Shown here in pieces: positions 18,001-30,600 of a stretch of DNA of 57,341 bases. Positions within the stretch are counted from its first letter, which is position 1; each line of letters begins with the position of its first letter. The translations under genes and the position numbers were made by a program. The notes beneath the pieces were generated by a model that ran no database searches, was not told the origin of the DNA, and was given only the letters and a program-made list of their open reading frames with translations. This stretch comes from Saprospiraceae bacterium (GTDB lineage Bacteria > Bacteroidota > Bacteroidia > Chitinophagales > Saprospiraceae): the NCBI GenBank assembly GCA_016722285.1, contig JADKGI010000024.1, positions 1 to 57,341 of the forward strand. The letters run 5' to 3'.

Positions 18001-19821
18001 ATGAACATTTGTCGCCGGGCATTGGGGGGAAACCAAAGTGGCATTATAAGAAAGATTAAATTGTATGGATTCTATATTTTTGAAATTTTCAGCAGTGAAA
18101 TCAAGGCATACTGTGGAACCCTTTTCTCCTGTTTTACTCTGAATATTAATCTTTAATGTATCTAAAGCTAATAGTTCTACTCTTAATTTGTGGTACAAAG
18201 CACAATCTGATGAATCAGGTATTTGATAAATTCCTATAACATATAGCTTACCTTGAAAAAGAAATTTTTCACCCAAACCAACATATTTAGTACCCAAATC
18301 ATTTATTTTGGGGGTATATACTTCTACTATTAGTTTGTGGTTAAGGGCACAATCAGAAGAATCCTGAATATTTGGGTACGTTCCAACCCCGTAGTCTTTT
18401 CCTTGAAAAGTAAATTGTCCTCCCGAACAAACATACATTACACCTAAATCATTTTCTTTTTGCGGAAAAATCTCCACTTTAAACTTATGTAACAATGTAC
18501 AATCTGAAACATCTTTTACATCATTGTAATCGCCGGGTAGGTAGTTATTGCCTTGAAAAGGGAAACTTGTGCCTTTGCAAACTAAAATTGTACCAAGGCT
18601 ACTATCGATAGTCAGTGGATAATTTTCTACTGTAAATTTATGAACTAGGGAGCAATCTGAGCTATCTACTGCTTCAAATGCACCTGTTGAATAATTTATA
18701 CCCTGGAATAAATAACTCTGGCCGCTACATACAAATTGAGGGCCCATGATGTTTTCTTTGTTCCTTTCTATCTTAAATCTTTGTTGATGAACTGAGCATA
18801 GGTCAATAGTATCGAAAAGAATTGTATCCTTGGTAACAATCACCCCATTGAAATTATAAGAATTGCCAGGACAGACAGATATATATGGGTTAATAATGGT
18901 ATCCGGTTTTTCAACTATTACAGTCCATTGGGATATATCTCCACAGGCTGCATTAGCACAACTACCACCGTAAAATGGATGAAAATACGTCTGGGCAGAA
19001 ATAGTATATATTCCGGGCGAAGTAAATACAATTCCGGCTTTAGTCCCAATACTATCATTATTAGCAAAATAACGTCCGGATGATGGAGAAATTTGCCAAA
19101 CGTAACAAATACTATCACTTGGATTAATACCTGTTGTATTTATGCCGCAACTTGGATTTACAGCTACTTTGCATTCGGGTTTTGTTAAGTTAAAATAAAT
19201 TGGTACGTTTTTTTCTCTGCAAGTAATAGTATCTTTACCAGTGATGCTTCCTTTATTTAATAGTGACTTGTTGGGGGTCTGCGCAGGTAGTACATCAATT
19301 CCTTCGATCACTTGTATTTCAAACTCACAAACCGATCCGGCATAACCATCTATAAAAAAATAAGCTGTTTTACCCGGGACAAAGCCACCATAAGTAAGGA
19401 TAGTGGGTGCGATAACACCATTATTATTACTATGATCAGTACAAGCTACAGAAGCATTTCGGTCACATTTTGTAAAAAATCCAGCTTGAATTCCTCTAAG
19501 TTGTGAACTAATAATAGTGCAGTTAGATGGTATAATTCTTAAACTAACTTTAGGAGCGCAGGGCGTAAATGCAAACCAAATAATGTTATCTGCATTTCCA
19601 CTTCCAGCACACACGCCAGGCCATGGTTGCGGGGTTGAGAGTTCTGTTGGCAACTTTGACTTATATCCATCCAATTTGTCACCGCATATATAGATGGCGC
19701 TGGAACATAATTCTCCGACAGGCCCCTGGGTGAAATTACATTGGCACCAGGTTGATATTGCTGTTAATAAACAACTTATAATGAGACTTATTCTGATATG
19801 AAAATTTTTATTTTCCAACAT
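15022..19821 (-). pseudogene. SprB/cohesin T9SS giant protein with an in-frame amber codon
   Basis: One frame of 1600 codons interrupted by a single TAG (CTA at 15673-15675). Domains: signal peptide; a Cys-rich N-terminal domain (~25-180, NADNIIWFAFTPC); five related ~55-residue repeats with CSGxxFxFQGxxY and DSSDCxLxHK (~315-600); a cohesin-like domain (~605-760); then a long series of SprB-type repeats (pattern SGGTYKVTVTD); and a type B sorting tail (gliding-associated C-terminal domain, ELWIYNRWGQQVFHAKGYQNDW) after the stop. In a sister repeat the residue at the stop is Trp in YxWNPP, so TGG to TAG is the simplest change. Truncation removes the export tail, so the protein would not be anchored outside unless the stop is read through or is a sequencing error. 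Predicted role: surface adhesin or gliding-type filament. Confidence 0.85.
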
Positions 19822-19989
19822 GTTATAAAGATGATTATAAAAGCAAAAAAGCTTTATAAAAAATTGATAATTGTTTCTTTCAATAGAATTTTCATTAAAC
19901 CAATATTATAAAAAACAATTCATTTTACAAAGGTTTGCCTTCCTATTTTCTTGACAAATACACTTAATTCGGCTCTGTCTAATAAAGAC

Positions 19990-20065
19990 CAAAGCTCATA
20001 AACTATAAACCTTCAACCATAAACCATACACAATAAACCCATAAACAATAAACCATAAACCTGAA
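19990..20065. repeat. ATAAACC repeat tract
   Basis: About 75 nt of CATAAAC / ATAAACC units, 3' of the LRR gene stop at 20069. Same family as 14760-15015. The 19822-19989 flank shows no gene. Confidence 0.75.
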
Positions 20066-20068
20066 AAC

Positions 20069-23000
20069 CTACTTAACCACCGTCAACGCCTTCTTAATCG
20101 TAAAGCCATAAACTTTAAATACATAATAATACACTCCAGCCGGATAGCCATCTCCATCCCAATCATTCTGATATCCTTTGGCATGGTAAATCTGCTGCCC
20201 CCATCTGTTGTAAACCCATAGCTCTGAGTCAGAAATGGGTACTTGTGAAAATTGCAACGTATTATTGGCACTCTCGAGCGGTGTGATGAGCGTCGTCTGT
20301 GTAATATTTTTGAGTTTTTCCGGCAGTATGAGTAGATTGGCAGAGGCACAGTTATCACACTGATCACAAATCTCATAGGTCAGTCTCACAGCCTCTGTAA
20401 ATCTGCGGTCGGCATAGACTTTTACCTTACCGTCCGGACTTTGGGATGTAAAACGGACATCCTTTCCAGGATTTTTACCATACCTGACAGTATTGTTTTG
20501 TGTGTAGAGTAAATCATTGGCTAGCAGATCCACATCATAGAAAATGCCTTCTTCAACATATAAAGTATCATCTTGCGGTATGGGTTGTTTTCCTGTATCG
20601 AGGATGATGACTGTCACTGAATCACGGGCTGTACATCCATTGATATCGGTGACTGTGACTACATATTTTCCTGCTGATATGATGGTGATATTATTCCCCG
20701 TTGCACCCGAACTCCAGGAGTAGGTATTTCCTCCGGTTGCTGTAAGGGTCGCACTCCCACCGGCACAAATCTGAGTCACACCAGCAATTTTGATGACAGT
20801 TAGATTTTTTACATTTATTTGCTTAGACAGACTAGAAGTACATCCATTATTGTCAGTAACGGTAATAGTATAACTTGCATTTTTTTGTGCTTTAAAACTA
20901 ATAGTTGAAGATGTACTTCCAGTTGACCATCTGTAATTATATAAATTTGATGTTGCACTAAATCTTCTAACATATCTTGCAAATCCAGCACCTTCAAACC
21001 CAGCTCTATACTCACCCATAAAATTCCCATTAGAAAAATTCATGACCCAAGCGCCACCATCAATATCACATCCTCCGTAGATAGCAGGTGATGAAGACCA
21101 ATAGTTTTGGTTCTCAAATCCACCTATACCATTTAAGTGTAGATTTCGATAAATTTGTTCTAATTCTCCCTTGGATGGTAAGAACCAATCGTCATAATTG
21201 TTTGTAGCATAGTTTAAAGATCCGGAAATAAATTCACCGGCACAATTTTGGTTATTCCAGATAATAGTATTTTCTAAACCCTTACCAACCAATTCACTTG
21301 TGTTAGAAATATTAGTGCAATAGCAACCAGTACCGTAATTTGAAGAATTGTTAATTTGAGAGACCTCCATATACCGCCAACCATCCATTTCATTTCCTTT
21401 ATCGTAGAATACAATGCCACCTGCAGGCCCAATATCTCCGATTTTATAAATTGGTATGCCTTGAGTATTAAAGTTTACTATTAAAATACTACTGTCTCCA
21501 TCACATACTTCTTTAGGACTTTCGATTGTTAAACTTGGTTTGAAATTATTGGTAAGAACTTGGCTCAATGTATTTGTACACCCGTTTGTATCCGTTACAG
21601 TTACAGTATATCTTCCGACACCACTCAGTATATTAGCTGCTGTAGTAACTCCGTTACTCCATTTGTATGACATGCCTCCACTTGCTGTCCACGTTGTTGG
21701 TGCTCCCGTACAAACTACAGTCGAACCTGTCATTATAGCAAAGCCCGACCTGCACCCCGGCACACAATTACAATTCTGATCAATAACATCAACATTCCCA
21801 TCTCCTGCATTGCCATTATCGCACGACGCTCCTCTCTGCGCTGCCAGACTGCCATCGGTAGCACAAAACTTAGCAAAATCGCCTTGCCAGGGGAGCAGTG
21901 GATTATTGGAAAAGTTGACCGATTTATTACAGAAAATTTTAAAATTTGGGTCGATACACCCCTCAAGGTTATTATCTTGAAGCCATAATACATTGAGCTT
22001 ACTTAAATTTAATATTTCAGCTGGAATTGAGCCTGTTAAATTAATTCCCATTAACTCAGCAGATGTTAAGTTCAATAATTTTCCAATCTCCTTGGGTATA
22101 GGGCCACTCAATTGGCTATTAAACATGCTCATTTTTTCTAATGATATTAGGTTACCGATTTCCTTTGGGATGTTCCCTGTGAGCTTATTAGAAAATATGA
22201 AAAACTCTTTAAGCTCAGCTAAATTTCCAATTTCAACCGGAATTCCTCCACTAAGTTGATTATTAAATAACCATAAATATTTTAATTTAGTGAGCTTTCC
22301 GATCTCAGTGGGAATGGTTCCTGTGAGCTGATTTTCGCTCAGAAATAAATATTGTAATTTGGAAAGCTTTCCTAATTCTCCTGGAATTTCTCCGTTAACC
22401 TTATTTGCAGATAAATGCAACGCCAATAAATTATCTAAATTTCCAATTTCACTTGGTATATTTCCCATTAAATTATTTGCGGACAGATCAATTCTGGTCA
22501 CCCGCCCATTCTCACACTGCAGCCCATACCATGCCTCCCCGTTATAATTGCATGGATCACAACTCATACCTGCTTTGCCGGCTTCCCATCCTGTCTTAAT
22601 AGTCCATCCCGGACCATTGGTGCTATCGTAGAGTGCCATCAAAGAACCAAAGTCGGGATGAGCACAGGGCGGCATGGTGCCGCAACTACAGTCAGCTTGT
22701 ATCACATCATTACTTCCATCTGCTACATTGCCATTATCACAAGGTGCTCCTCTCTGCGCAGCCAGGCTCCCATCTGTAGCACAAAACTTCCTGAAGTCAC
22801 CTTGCCAGGGGAGCAGTGGGTTATTGGTAAGTCTGACATCCATTTTGTAGGTTTTGAAATTGCCAGGCGATAATTCTACTCTTACGGTATCTCTGCAAAA
22901 TATTTTTAAAGATGGATCGATACATCCACTTAAATTATTATTATGTAAGCCTAAAGCATACAATTTAGTCATGTTGCCTAGTTCTTTTGGGATATTACCT

Positions 23001-26000
23001 GTCAATTGGTTTGAAAAAAGAGATAAACCGATCAAATTGGGCAAATTAAATTTTGGGATATTACCTGTCAATTGGTTTGAAGGCATAAATAAAAATCGAA
23101 GATTGGGTAAATTAAAGTTTGGGATACTACCCGTCAACTGATTTTGAGACAAAACAAACTTATTAATTTAAGTAAATTAAAATTCGGAATACTGCCTGTC
23201 AATTGATTTTCTTCTAAACCTAAATACTCTAAATTAGGTAAATTAAAGTTCGGGATATTACCCATCAATTGATTTTGCCCTAAAGATAAATTCGTTAAAT
23301 TGGGTAAATTAAAGTTCGGAATATTGCCTGTCAATTGGTTATCAAAAAGAACCACCTGTTGTAAATTAGGCAAATTAAAGTTTGGGATACTTCCAGTCAA
23401 TTGGTTAATGGCTAGGTACAAATGGCTCAAAATGGGTAAATTAAAGTTCGGAATGAAGCCGGTCAATTGATTCTTCTCTAATCTTAAATGCTGCAAGTTA
23501 GGCAAATTAAAATTAGGAATACTGCCTGTAAATTGGTTTGAATTAAGGATTAAAGAACTTAAATTGGGCAAATTTAAGTTTGGGATACTTCCGGTCAATT
23601 GGTTATTCCCTAATGATAAAAATTTTAAATTAGTTAACTCATCTATCAGGGTTGGTATACTCCCAGCCAAATTGTTACCTGAATAAAATATGTCAAGAGC
23701 TACACAATTAACCACCCCATCTAAATCAATACACGTCACCCGCCCATTCTCACATTGTATCCCATACCAAGGTACCCCATTATAATTACAAGGATCACAA
23801 CTCATGCCTGCTTTCCCAGCTTCCCATCCTGTTTTATTCGTCCAACCAGGGCCATTGGTACTATAGTAGAGCGCCATGAGTGGAGCAAAGTCAGGATGAG
23901 CACAAGGTGGCATTGTCCCACAACTACAGTCGGCTTGTATCACATCATTAGACCCATCCGCAGCATTCCCATTATCACACTGTGCTCCTCTCTGTGCCAC
24001 CAGACTACCATCACTTGCACAAAACTTATTGAAGTCGCCTTGCCATGGGAGGAGAGGGTTGCTGGAGAAATTGACTACAGGTTTGACTTTCTCCATGACA
24101 TTACTATTCAAACGTGGTACCCATATACTGTCACATAATTTTTTATAACGGGGGTCTATACATCCGCTTAATTGATTACTGCCTACCTCAATAGCCCTAA
24201 GATTTGGTGTTTCAAAGTGCGGAATTGAGCCTGATAATTTATTTTCTGTCAAAAATAACCAACTAAGATTCGGAAAATTGAAGTTGGGTATATTTCCTGT
24301 CAACTGGTTAAAACCTAGATAAATTCCCTGTAGTTTAGGCATATTGAAGTTGGGTATATTTCCTGTCAACTGGTTGCCTTCAAGTCTTAACTCTTTTAAA
24401 TTGGGTAAATTAAACGATGGAATAGACCCATTCAGTTCATTTAAAAATAAAACCAGCGATTCTAAATTTGGTAAATTTAAATTTGGAATTTCCCCACTAA
24501 GCATATTTCTATAAAGATTCAAAATTTTTAATTTGGGATTGATAAATGTTGGAATTTTTCCGCTTAACTGATTCCTTTGAAGTGTTAAAGTCTCAAGATT
24601 TGGCATTTCAGTCAATTCTGCTGGTATAGAGCCGGTGATCTTATTATCGGTTAAATCTAAATTAGTAAGTTTGATTAGATTCCCAATTTCTTTAGGAATA
24701 GATCCACTCAAATGATTGCTATTTAGACCCAAATACCTTAATTCAGATAATCCAGCAATTTCTTTAGGGATAGTTCCAGTCAATTTGTTAAAATATGGCC
24801 ATAGCGAAGTCACCCTTCCATTCTCACACTGTATCCCATACCAAGGCTGTCCATTTAAATTACAAGGATCACAACTCATGCCGGCTTTTCCGGCTTCCCA
24901 CCCGGTTTTATTAGTCCATCCGGGACCATTAGTGCTATCGTAGAGCGCCATAAGCGGAGCAAAGTCGAGATGAGTACAGGGTGGCATAGCGCCGCAACTG
25001 CAGTCATCTTGTATCACATCATTTGTTCCATCACCAGCATTTCCATTATCGCACGACGCTCCTCTCTGCGCTGCCAGACTACCATCCGTTGCACAGAACT
25101 TACTGAAGTCACCTTGCCATGGAAGTAGTGGATTGTTGGAGAAGTTGACATCCATTTTATAAGTAACTAAAATGCCTGGGGAAATCTCTACTTTTACGGA
25201 ATCTCTGCAGAATAATTTGAAAGATGGGTCTAGGCACCCACTTAAATAATTACTATCCACATTAACCCTATATAAATTTACTGAAGTTGATAAAGTCGTA
25301 GGAATAGTCCCGGTCAATTGATTATTTCCGAAGTCAATTCTAATTAATTTTGGAAAATTAAAGTTTGGAATACTTTCTGTGAAAAGATTATGGTCCAACA
25401 GTAAAAACTCCAATTTTGGCAAATTGAAGTTTGGAATGGTGCCTGCTATTTGGTTATTGCTTAAATAGAGAAAATATAAATTCGGAAGATTAAAATTCGG
25501 TAATGGGCCGGATAGATTGTTATTCAACAAATAAAGTCTGCGCAAATTCGGAAGATTAAAATCAGGAATCGTGCCTGATAATTTGTTATTAAATATCCAA
25601 AGATCTCCCAAATCAGGAAGATTAAAATTTGGAAGTTGTCCAGATAGTTGATTATCATTTAAATAAAGCAATCTTAACTTCGGAAGATTGAAATTCGGAA
25701 TAGCACCTGTAAGTTGATTTTTTGGTATATCTATTCTTAAGCAATTCGGAAGATTAAAATTCGGAAGCGGACCGTCCAATATATTAGAACCCAACCACAG
25801 AAATTCCAATTTCGGAAGAATAAAATTCGGAATCGTACCAGATAGTTGGTTATTACTTAGACCAAGCCATTGCAAATTTGGAAGATTAAAATTCGGAATT
25901 GTGCCTGATAGCTGATTCAATTCTAGGTTAAGCGTATCCAAATTAGGAAGATTAAAATTTGGAATCGTTCCTGTTAAATGGTTGCCACTTAGCCCTAAAT

Positions 26001-26436
26001 GTTTTAAATTTGGAATATTGAAATTAGGAAGTGTACCTGTCAATTGATTTGAATAAAGAAATAAATACTTTAAATTGGTAAGCAAATTCAACTGAGCTGG
26101 CAAATTACCAATTAAATTATTCCCTTTAGTATTGTTATTTTGATTCAAGCCACAATTAACCTGCCCATCCAGATCTATACATGTAACCCTACCACCTACA
26201 CATTGAACCCCATACCATTTACTCATATCTGTACCAACAGGCGGGGTGGGATTTGCATTAAAAGTTGTTTTACTTGGCCAACCTGCCTTATTTGTCCAGT
26301 TGTCTCCATCAGTAGAGAGATAGAGTGCCCGCAATCCGGTATAGTCATCCGGATGATTGTTTTGGGCATACCCGGCGATACTACATATCATCCATAATGT
26401 AGCAATAACAGTACTTTGTTTTAAAAAATGGAGCAT
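20069..26436 (-). pseudogene. Giant leucine-rich-repeat T9SS protein with a one-base frameshift
   Basis: Two frames join into one ~2120-residue protein. The ATG at 26436 gives a signal peptide (MLHFLKQSTVIATLWMICSI, then GYAQ); a start at 26472 adds 12 residues. The body has dozens of ~23-residue LRRs (NLPNLxxLxLxxNQLTGxIPNF). Between LRR blocks are four copies of a Cys-rich module (CATDGSLAAQRG...CDNGN, then WTNKTGWEAGKAGMSCDPC). Near the C-terminus lie a DUF1566-like domain (DDWFLPSKGELEQIY, YWSSS) and a type B sorting tail (ELWVYNRWGQQIYHAKG). The frame changes at 23151-23154: A4 on the plus strand, where A5 would restore the canonical repeat LFLSQNQLTG. Predicted surface binding protein. 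The break may be a homopolymer error or a real switch. Confidence 0.85.
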
Positions 26437-26539
26437 CGTTTCTTTTATCAAAAATATATAATTCTTCTTCATTTGTTTACTTTCTAACTATACTAATCTA
26501 TTATAAACATTCCTCCCCACCCATCTCACCACCCCCAAA

Positions 26540-26712
26540 AAACCCAAAGACTAAAGACCACCACCCATAAACCTATAAACTATAAACCTATAAACCTAAA
26601 GACCATAGACCACCACCCATAAACCTATAAACTATAAACTATAAACCCATAAACCTATAAACCTAAAGACCTATAAACCTAAAGACCTATAAACCTAAAG
26701 ACCAAAGACCAG
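26540..26712. repeat. ATAAACC / AAAGACC repeat tract
   Basis: About 170 nt of CCTATAAAC, CCATAAACC and CTAAAGACC units between the PorP/SprF gene end and the LRR gene start. On the minus strand they follow the PorP stop as GGTTTATAGG and GGTCTTTAGG units. Third and most regular of the long tracts. Confidence 0.8.
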
Positions 26713-26725
26713 CACCTAACACCCT

Positions 26726-27536
26726 TCACTCCAATTCAAACACATAAGCCCCATAAAACTCAAGCCCGGCATTAGCTATCCTGCGTACGCTTCCCACATT
26801 CCATGATGCCTTGAGTCCTATTCGCAAGGATATATTTTTTACGGAAAGGAATATACCTGTACCCTACATGCAAAGTAGCATGAAGACTTGCCTGAATGGT
26901 AGCCAGGGAGACCTGATCAGCCCTTCCTTTAAATGTAGCTAAAGTGCCGGGTATCAGTTGATTGACGGATACACCGGCATAATAATGACTTTTCTGAAAG
27001 GCGTAGAAGTCTGAAACACTAATGTAAAAGGCCCCAATGCCCAGATTAGGGTTTATGACACTGCTGGCCTGAGAAAAATCCAGGGTCAGCTGACTTTTGT
27101 CATAAACCACCACATTCTGGAGATTATACTGATATCTGGATAGGTTGGCCATAAATCCGATACCAAGCACATCATCTCTTTTTCCAAAAAACTGAGGGCG
27201 GAAGCGATAATTGTATGTGATGGCTCCTCCTATTTTTTCCTGAGGACCTACCACGTCGCGCTCTACAAAAAATCCCATCGCAGACTTGGTATGATATCCC
27301 GAGACAAAAGGAATCTGAAAAGAAATATTGCTATACTGAGGGGCACCATCAAAGCCTATCCAATCCTGTCGGTGAGTCACAGAAGTCTCCACACTATTCC
27401 ATTTGGCAGTAAGTGCTGGATTCCATACGAAACCCGTCTCATAGTAGCTGCTCCATGACGGCAACTGTTGGCACTGACTCAATGACCATACTATACAACC
27501 CAGAAATGTCCCAATAATAAATCGAAAGTACATCAT
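26726..27536 (-). pseudogene. PorP/SprF-type T9SS outer-membrane protein, frameshifted near its end
   Basis: Signal peptide from the tandem ATGs at 27536/27533, then the PorP/SprF body: SWSSYYETGFVWNPALTAKW, a HRQDWIGFDGAP segment, and beta strands ending GYRYIPFRKK. These 14-stranded outer-membrane proteins pair with giant type B cargo such as the SprB and LRR proteins next door. The frame as read stops early at 26772. One frame over, the same DNA continues as RIGLKASWNVGSVRR, then NAGLEFYGAYVFELE and a stop at 26726, the normal family ending, so the frame is lost between ~26810 and 26830. It lies 4 nt or less behind the kinase gene if the upstream frame to 27617 is counted, implying cotranscription. 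Confidence 0.8.
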
Positions 27537-27621
27537 CAGCTTGCCAATGCTATATGAAAAGCCCCTGCTGGATTGACGGGATTTTAAATTTTGTTCATTT
27601 TTGCAATACCTTTTCATTCTG

Positions 27622-30600
27622 TTATTTTTTTGTTTCTCTGACTAGCCTGAATCCAATGAATAAATGGGCCGCTTTGGTACTTACTTTATCTCTGCTTTTT
27701 ACTTTCGCCAGCGTCTCTCTTGTATTGTACGAACCACCTCTCAATACCTTATATCCATCCTGAATAGCAGTACCATCATAATTTTCATACGTATCGTCAC
27801 ATATTTCTGCTACGTTGCCGGACATATGGTACAGCCCAAATTTATTAGGCACACTATTTTTATTCACCCGAACAAATCCAGTCTTGGTATTGATCTCCCC
27901 TATCTTCCCAGGTACATCTCCACCTGAATAGGTAAAGTCACTATTTGCATTGGCAGCATATTCCCATTCTGCTTCAGTAGGGAGACGGTAGGTATATTTT
28001 GATTGCAGGCTGTTTAGCCTGTATAAATATTTTTGTATATCATCATAGGTCACTTCTGCTACAGGCAAGTCTTCCCTCTGTAATTTTTTTCTGTAATCGG
28101 ATTAATTCCCATGATGGATTCATATTCTATTTGGCTCACTTCATACTTTCCCAGCATAAAAGGGGCTATATTTACCGTTCTTTTGCCTTCCTTAGGATCA
28201 CATCCTTTTTCTTTTACATCACATCCCAGGGTGTAATTGCCGCCCGGAATTTTTATTAAATGTTGATTGATCAATTTTACCGAAGCAGGTATATCACCAT
28301 CTTCATCTTTTGCAGACATGTCTTCTGATTTAGTTCCAGAAATTGATGTTTCCGGTGTCACCGTTTGCTGCGCCGCTTGCGCAGCAGCTGCTTTAGCTTC
28401 CTCATCCTTCTTTTGTTGATCACCTATTTGTTTAATTCTTTGGCTCTCAAGGTCTTTTATTATTTGATTCGCTTCATTTATATATTTACCGCCGGGATAT
28501 TTAGAAAGGTAGGCTTCGATTCCTGATATTGTCGGAATGCTCGATACAGATTGCCAGATGGCAATTTCTTCCTTTTGCTTCAGGGATTTGAGGAGGTTGG
28601 TGATTTCATTGATATATTTCCCGTTTGGATAAGTGTCAATGTAAAGTTGGGCAAGTGCTGGGGATTGAGTTTCCATAATCTCCTGATATAGTGTAAATTC
28701 TGTGCTGGTTTCAATTTTGTCATTCACCATTTTTTGAAGAATTTTTTTGATCTCCTCGACCCTTTTACTACCGGGATAGGTTTTCAGAAAATTTTCAAGC
28801 ATAGGAATATTTAATTTCTCTCTGGGTAATTTTATCAGTTTCTGAAAGGCTAATTCTGCTTTGTTTTCCAGATTCGAGGCAACTTGATCTATTGGAAGTG
28901 TGGGAGATGAAGTTGTACTATTTAAGGGTGCATATAAAAAAGATTCCTGATCCTTATCAAAAATGAATGTGCTGTCATTGCGAATTGCGGTGATGGTATC
29001 ATTGCCTATTATTATCGCTTCGAATGCTTCACTTATTTTTTTACTTCTTCTCATGAGAAAGGCAGCTCCATTTTCATATACAACCTGATATCCTTGTCTG
29101 CCCATTGTCTGATAAGAAACTAATATTCCCAAAGGAAAGATAATAAGGGCCAGTAAGGCGGTCAATATTCTTTTTTTATTATTTTGCCACCATACTAAAA
29201 ATTTTCGCCGCCTTCTTTCATTTTCTTGTTTTCTTAATTCATCCCTTTTAGCTTTTCTGCTTGCTGCTTCAGCAGACTGTTGTGCTTTTATTTTTTCAGC
29301 TTCCTCTTTTTGTTTTTGTTTTTCAAGAGCCAGGAGTCTTGCTTTTTCGTCTTGCAGTTTCCTTTCGGCTGCTGCCTTTTTTCTGGCTTGCTCCTCTCTT
29401 TTTTTTCGTTCCTCTTCCTCGGCTAACCTTCTCTTTTCTACTGCAGCTGCATTATGTTGCCGATCTGCTTCTTCCTGAGCTTTTTTTCTCTCGCCTTCTT
29501 CCCTAAGTTTTTGTTCTTCGATTGCCTGTAATCTCGCTTTCTCTTCCGCTGCTGCCCTTAGTCTGGCTTCCTCGGATAACTTCATCTTCTCGGCTTCCTC
29601 CTCTCCCCGCTTCCGTACGATATCTTCCTGAGCTTTTTTTCTTTCGGCTTCCTCCTTTAGTTTTTGTTCTTCGATTGCCTGCAATTTCACTTTCTCTTCC
29701 GCTGCTGCCCTGAGCCTGGCTTCCTCGACTAACTTCATCTTCTCGGCTTCCTCCTCAGAGCGCTTCCGATCTGCTTCTTCTTGTGCTTTTTTTCTTTCGG
29801 CTTCCTCCCTTAGTTTTTGTTCTTCGATTTCCTGTAATCTTGCTTTCTCCTCCGCTTCCGCTGCCTTTTGCCTGGCTTCCTCTGCTTCCCTGTGTTTTCT
29901 TTCCTCTTCTGCACGGATGCGGGCTGTCTCCGCTTCCTTTCTATGCTTTTCTTCCAGGATTTTTATTTTGGCTTCTTCTTCAGCTTGTTTTCTTTCTGTT
30001 TCAGCTTTAAGCTTTGCTTCTTCAGCTTTCAAAAAGATCATCTCTTCAGTAGTAAGTATTTCATCTCTTTTTTTGAGACCAAAAACTTCGATTGCTTTAT
30101 TTTTGAAAAAATGAATAGGATCAAATGAATCACCATCAATTGATCCTGAGCGTAATACCAAAGTTTCATCATCTGAATAGACTTCATTCGGAATGAATAT
30201 GGGCACTGGATTCTTTAGAAATTCTATCAGATCCTCCCCTTTTTTAACACGCTTGGATGGATCTTTAATCAGACAAAGCCGGATAATATCGTTGTAGGGC
30301 GCAGGACACTGATCCACATTGTCTGGCAAAACAGCTTGTATGATATTCTGGTAGACTTTTCTCCTTTTCGCTTCTGGACTTCCTGTCATTTCACCGGCGT
30401 CAAAAGGCTTCCTGGCCATGAATATTTCGTACACAATGATCCCAAGGGACCATAGATCAGCATTGGGGCGAAGTGGTTGCCCAAATAATTGTTCCGGGCT
30501 GGAATAGTCCAGGGTGCCGCCACCAAAACTATTGGTGATATTGGAAAAATCGGTATCACTGATATTTTTGCTCAATCCAAAATCTGCAATCTTAGGGACA

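Noticed and set aside
27622..28068. FGE-like segment as a separate gene with a diversity-generating target
   Set aside because: It continues the kinase protein after one base change, and no reverse transcriptase or template repeat is present.
29500..30010. Plus-strand open frames opposite the kinase coiled coil
   Set aside because: They are the antisense of a Glu/Lys/Arg-rich repeat, which is free of stops by composition; no start or ribosome-site support.
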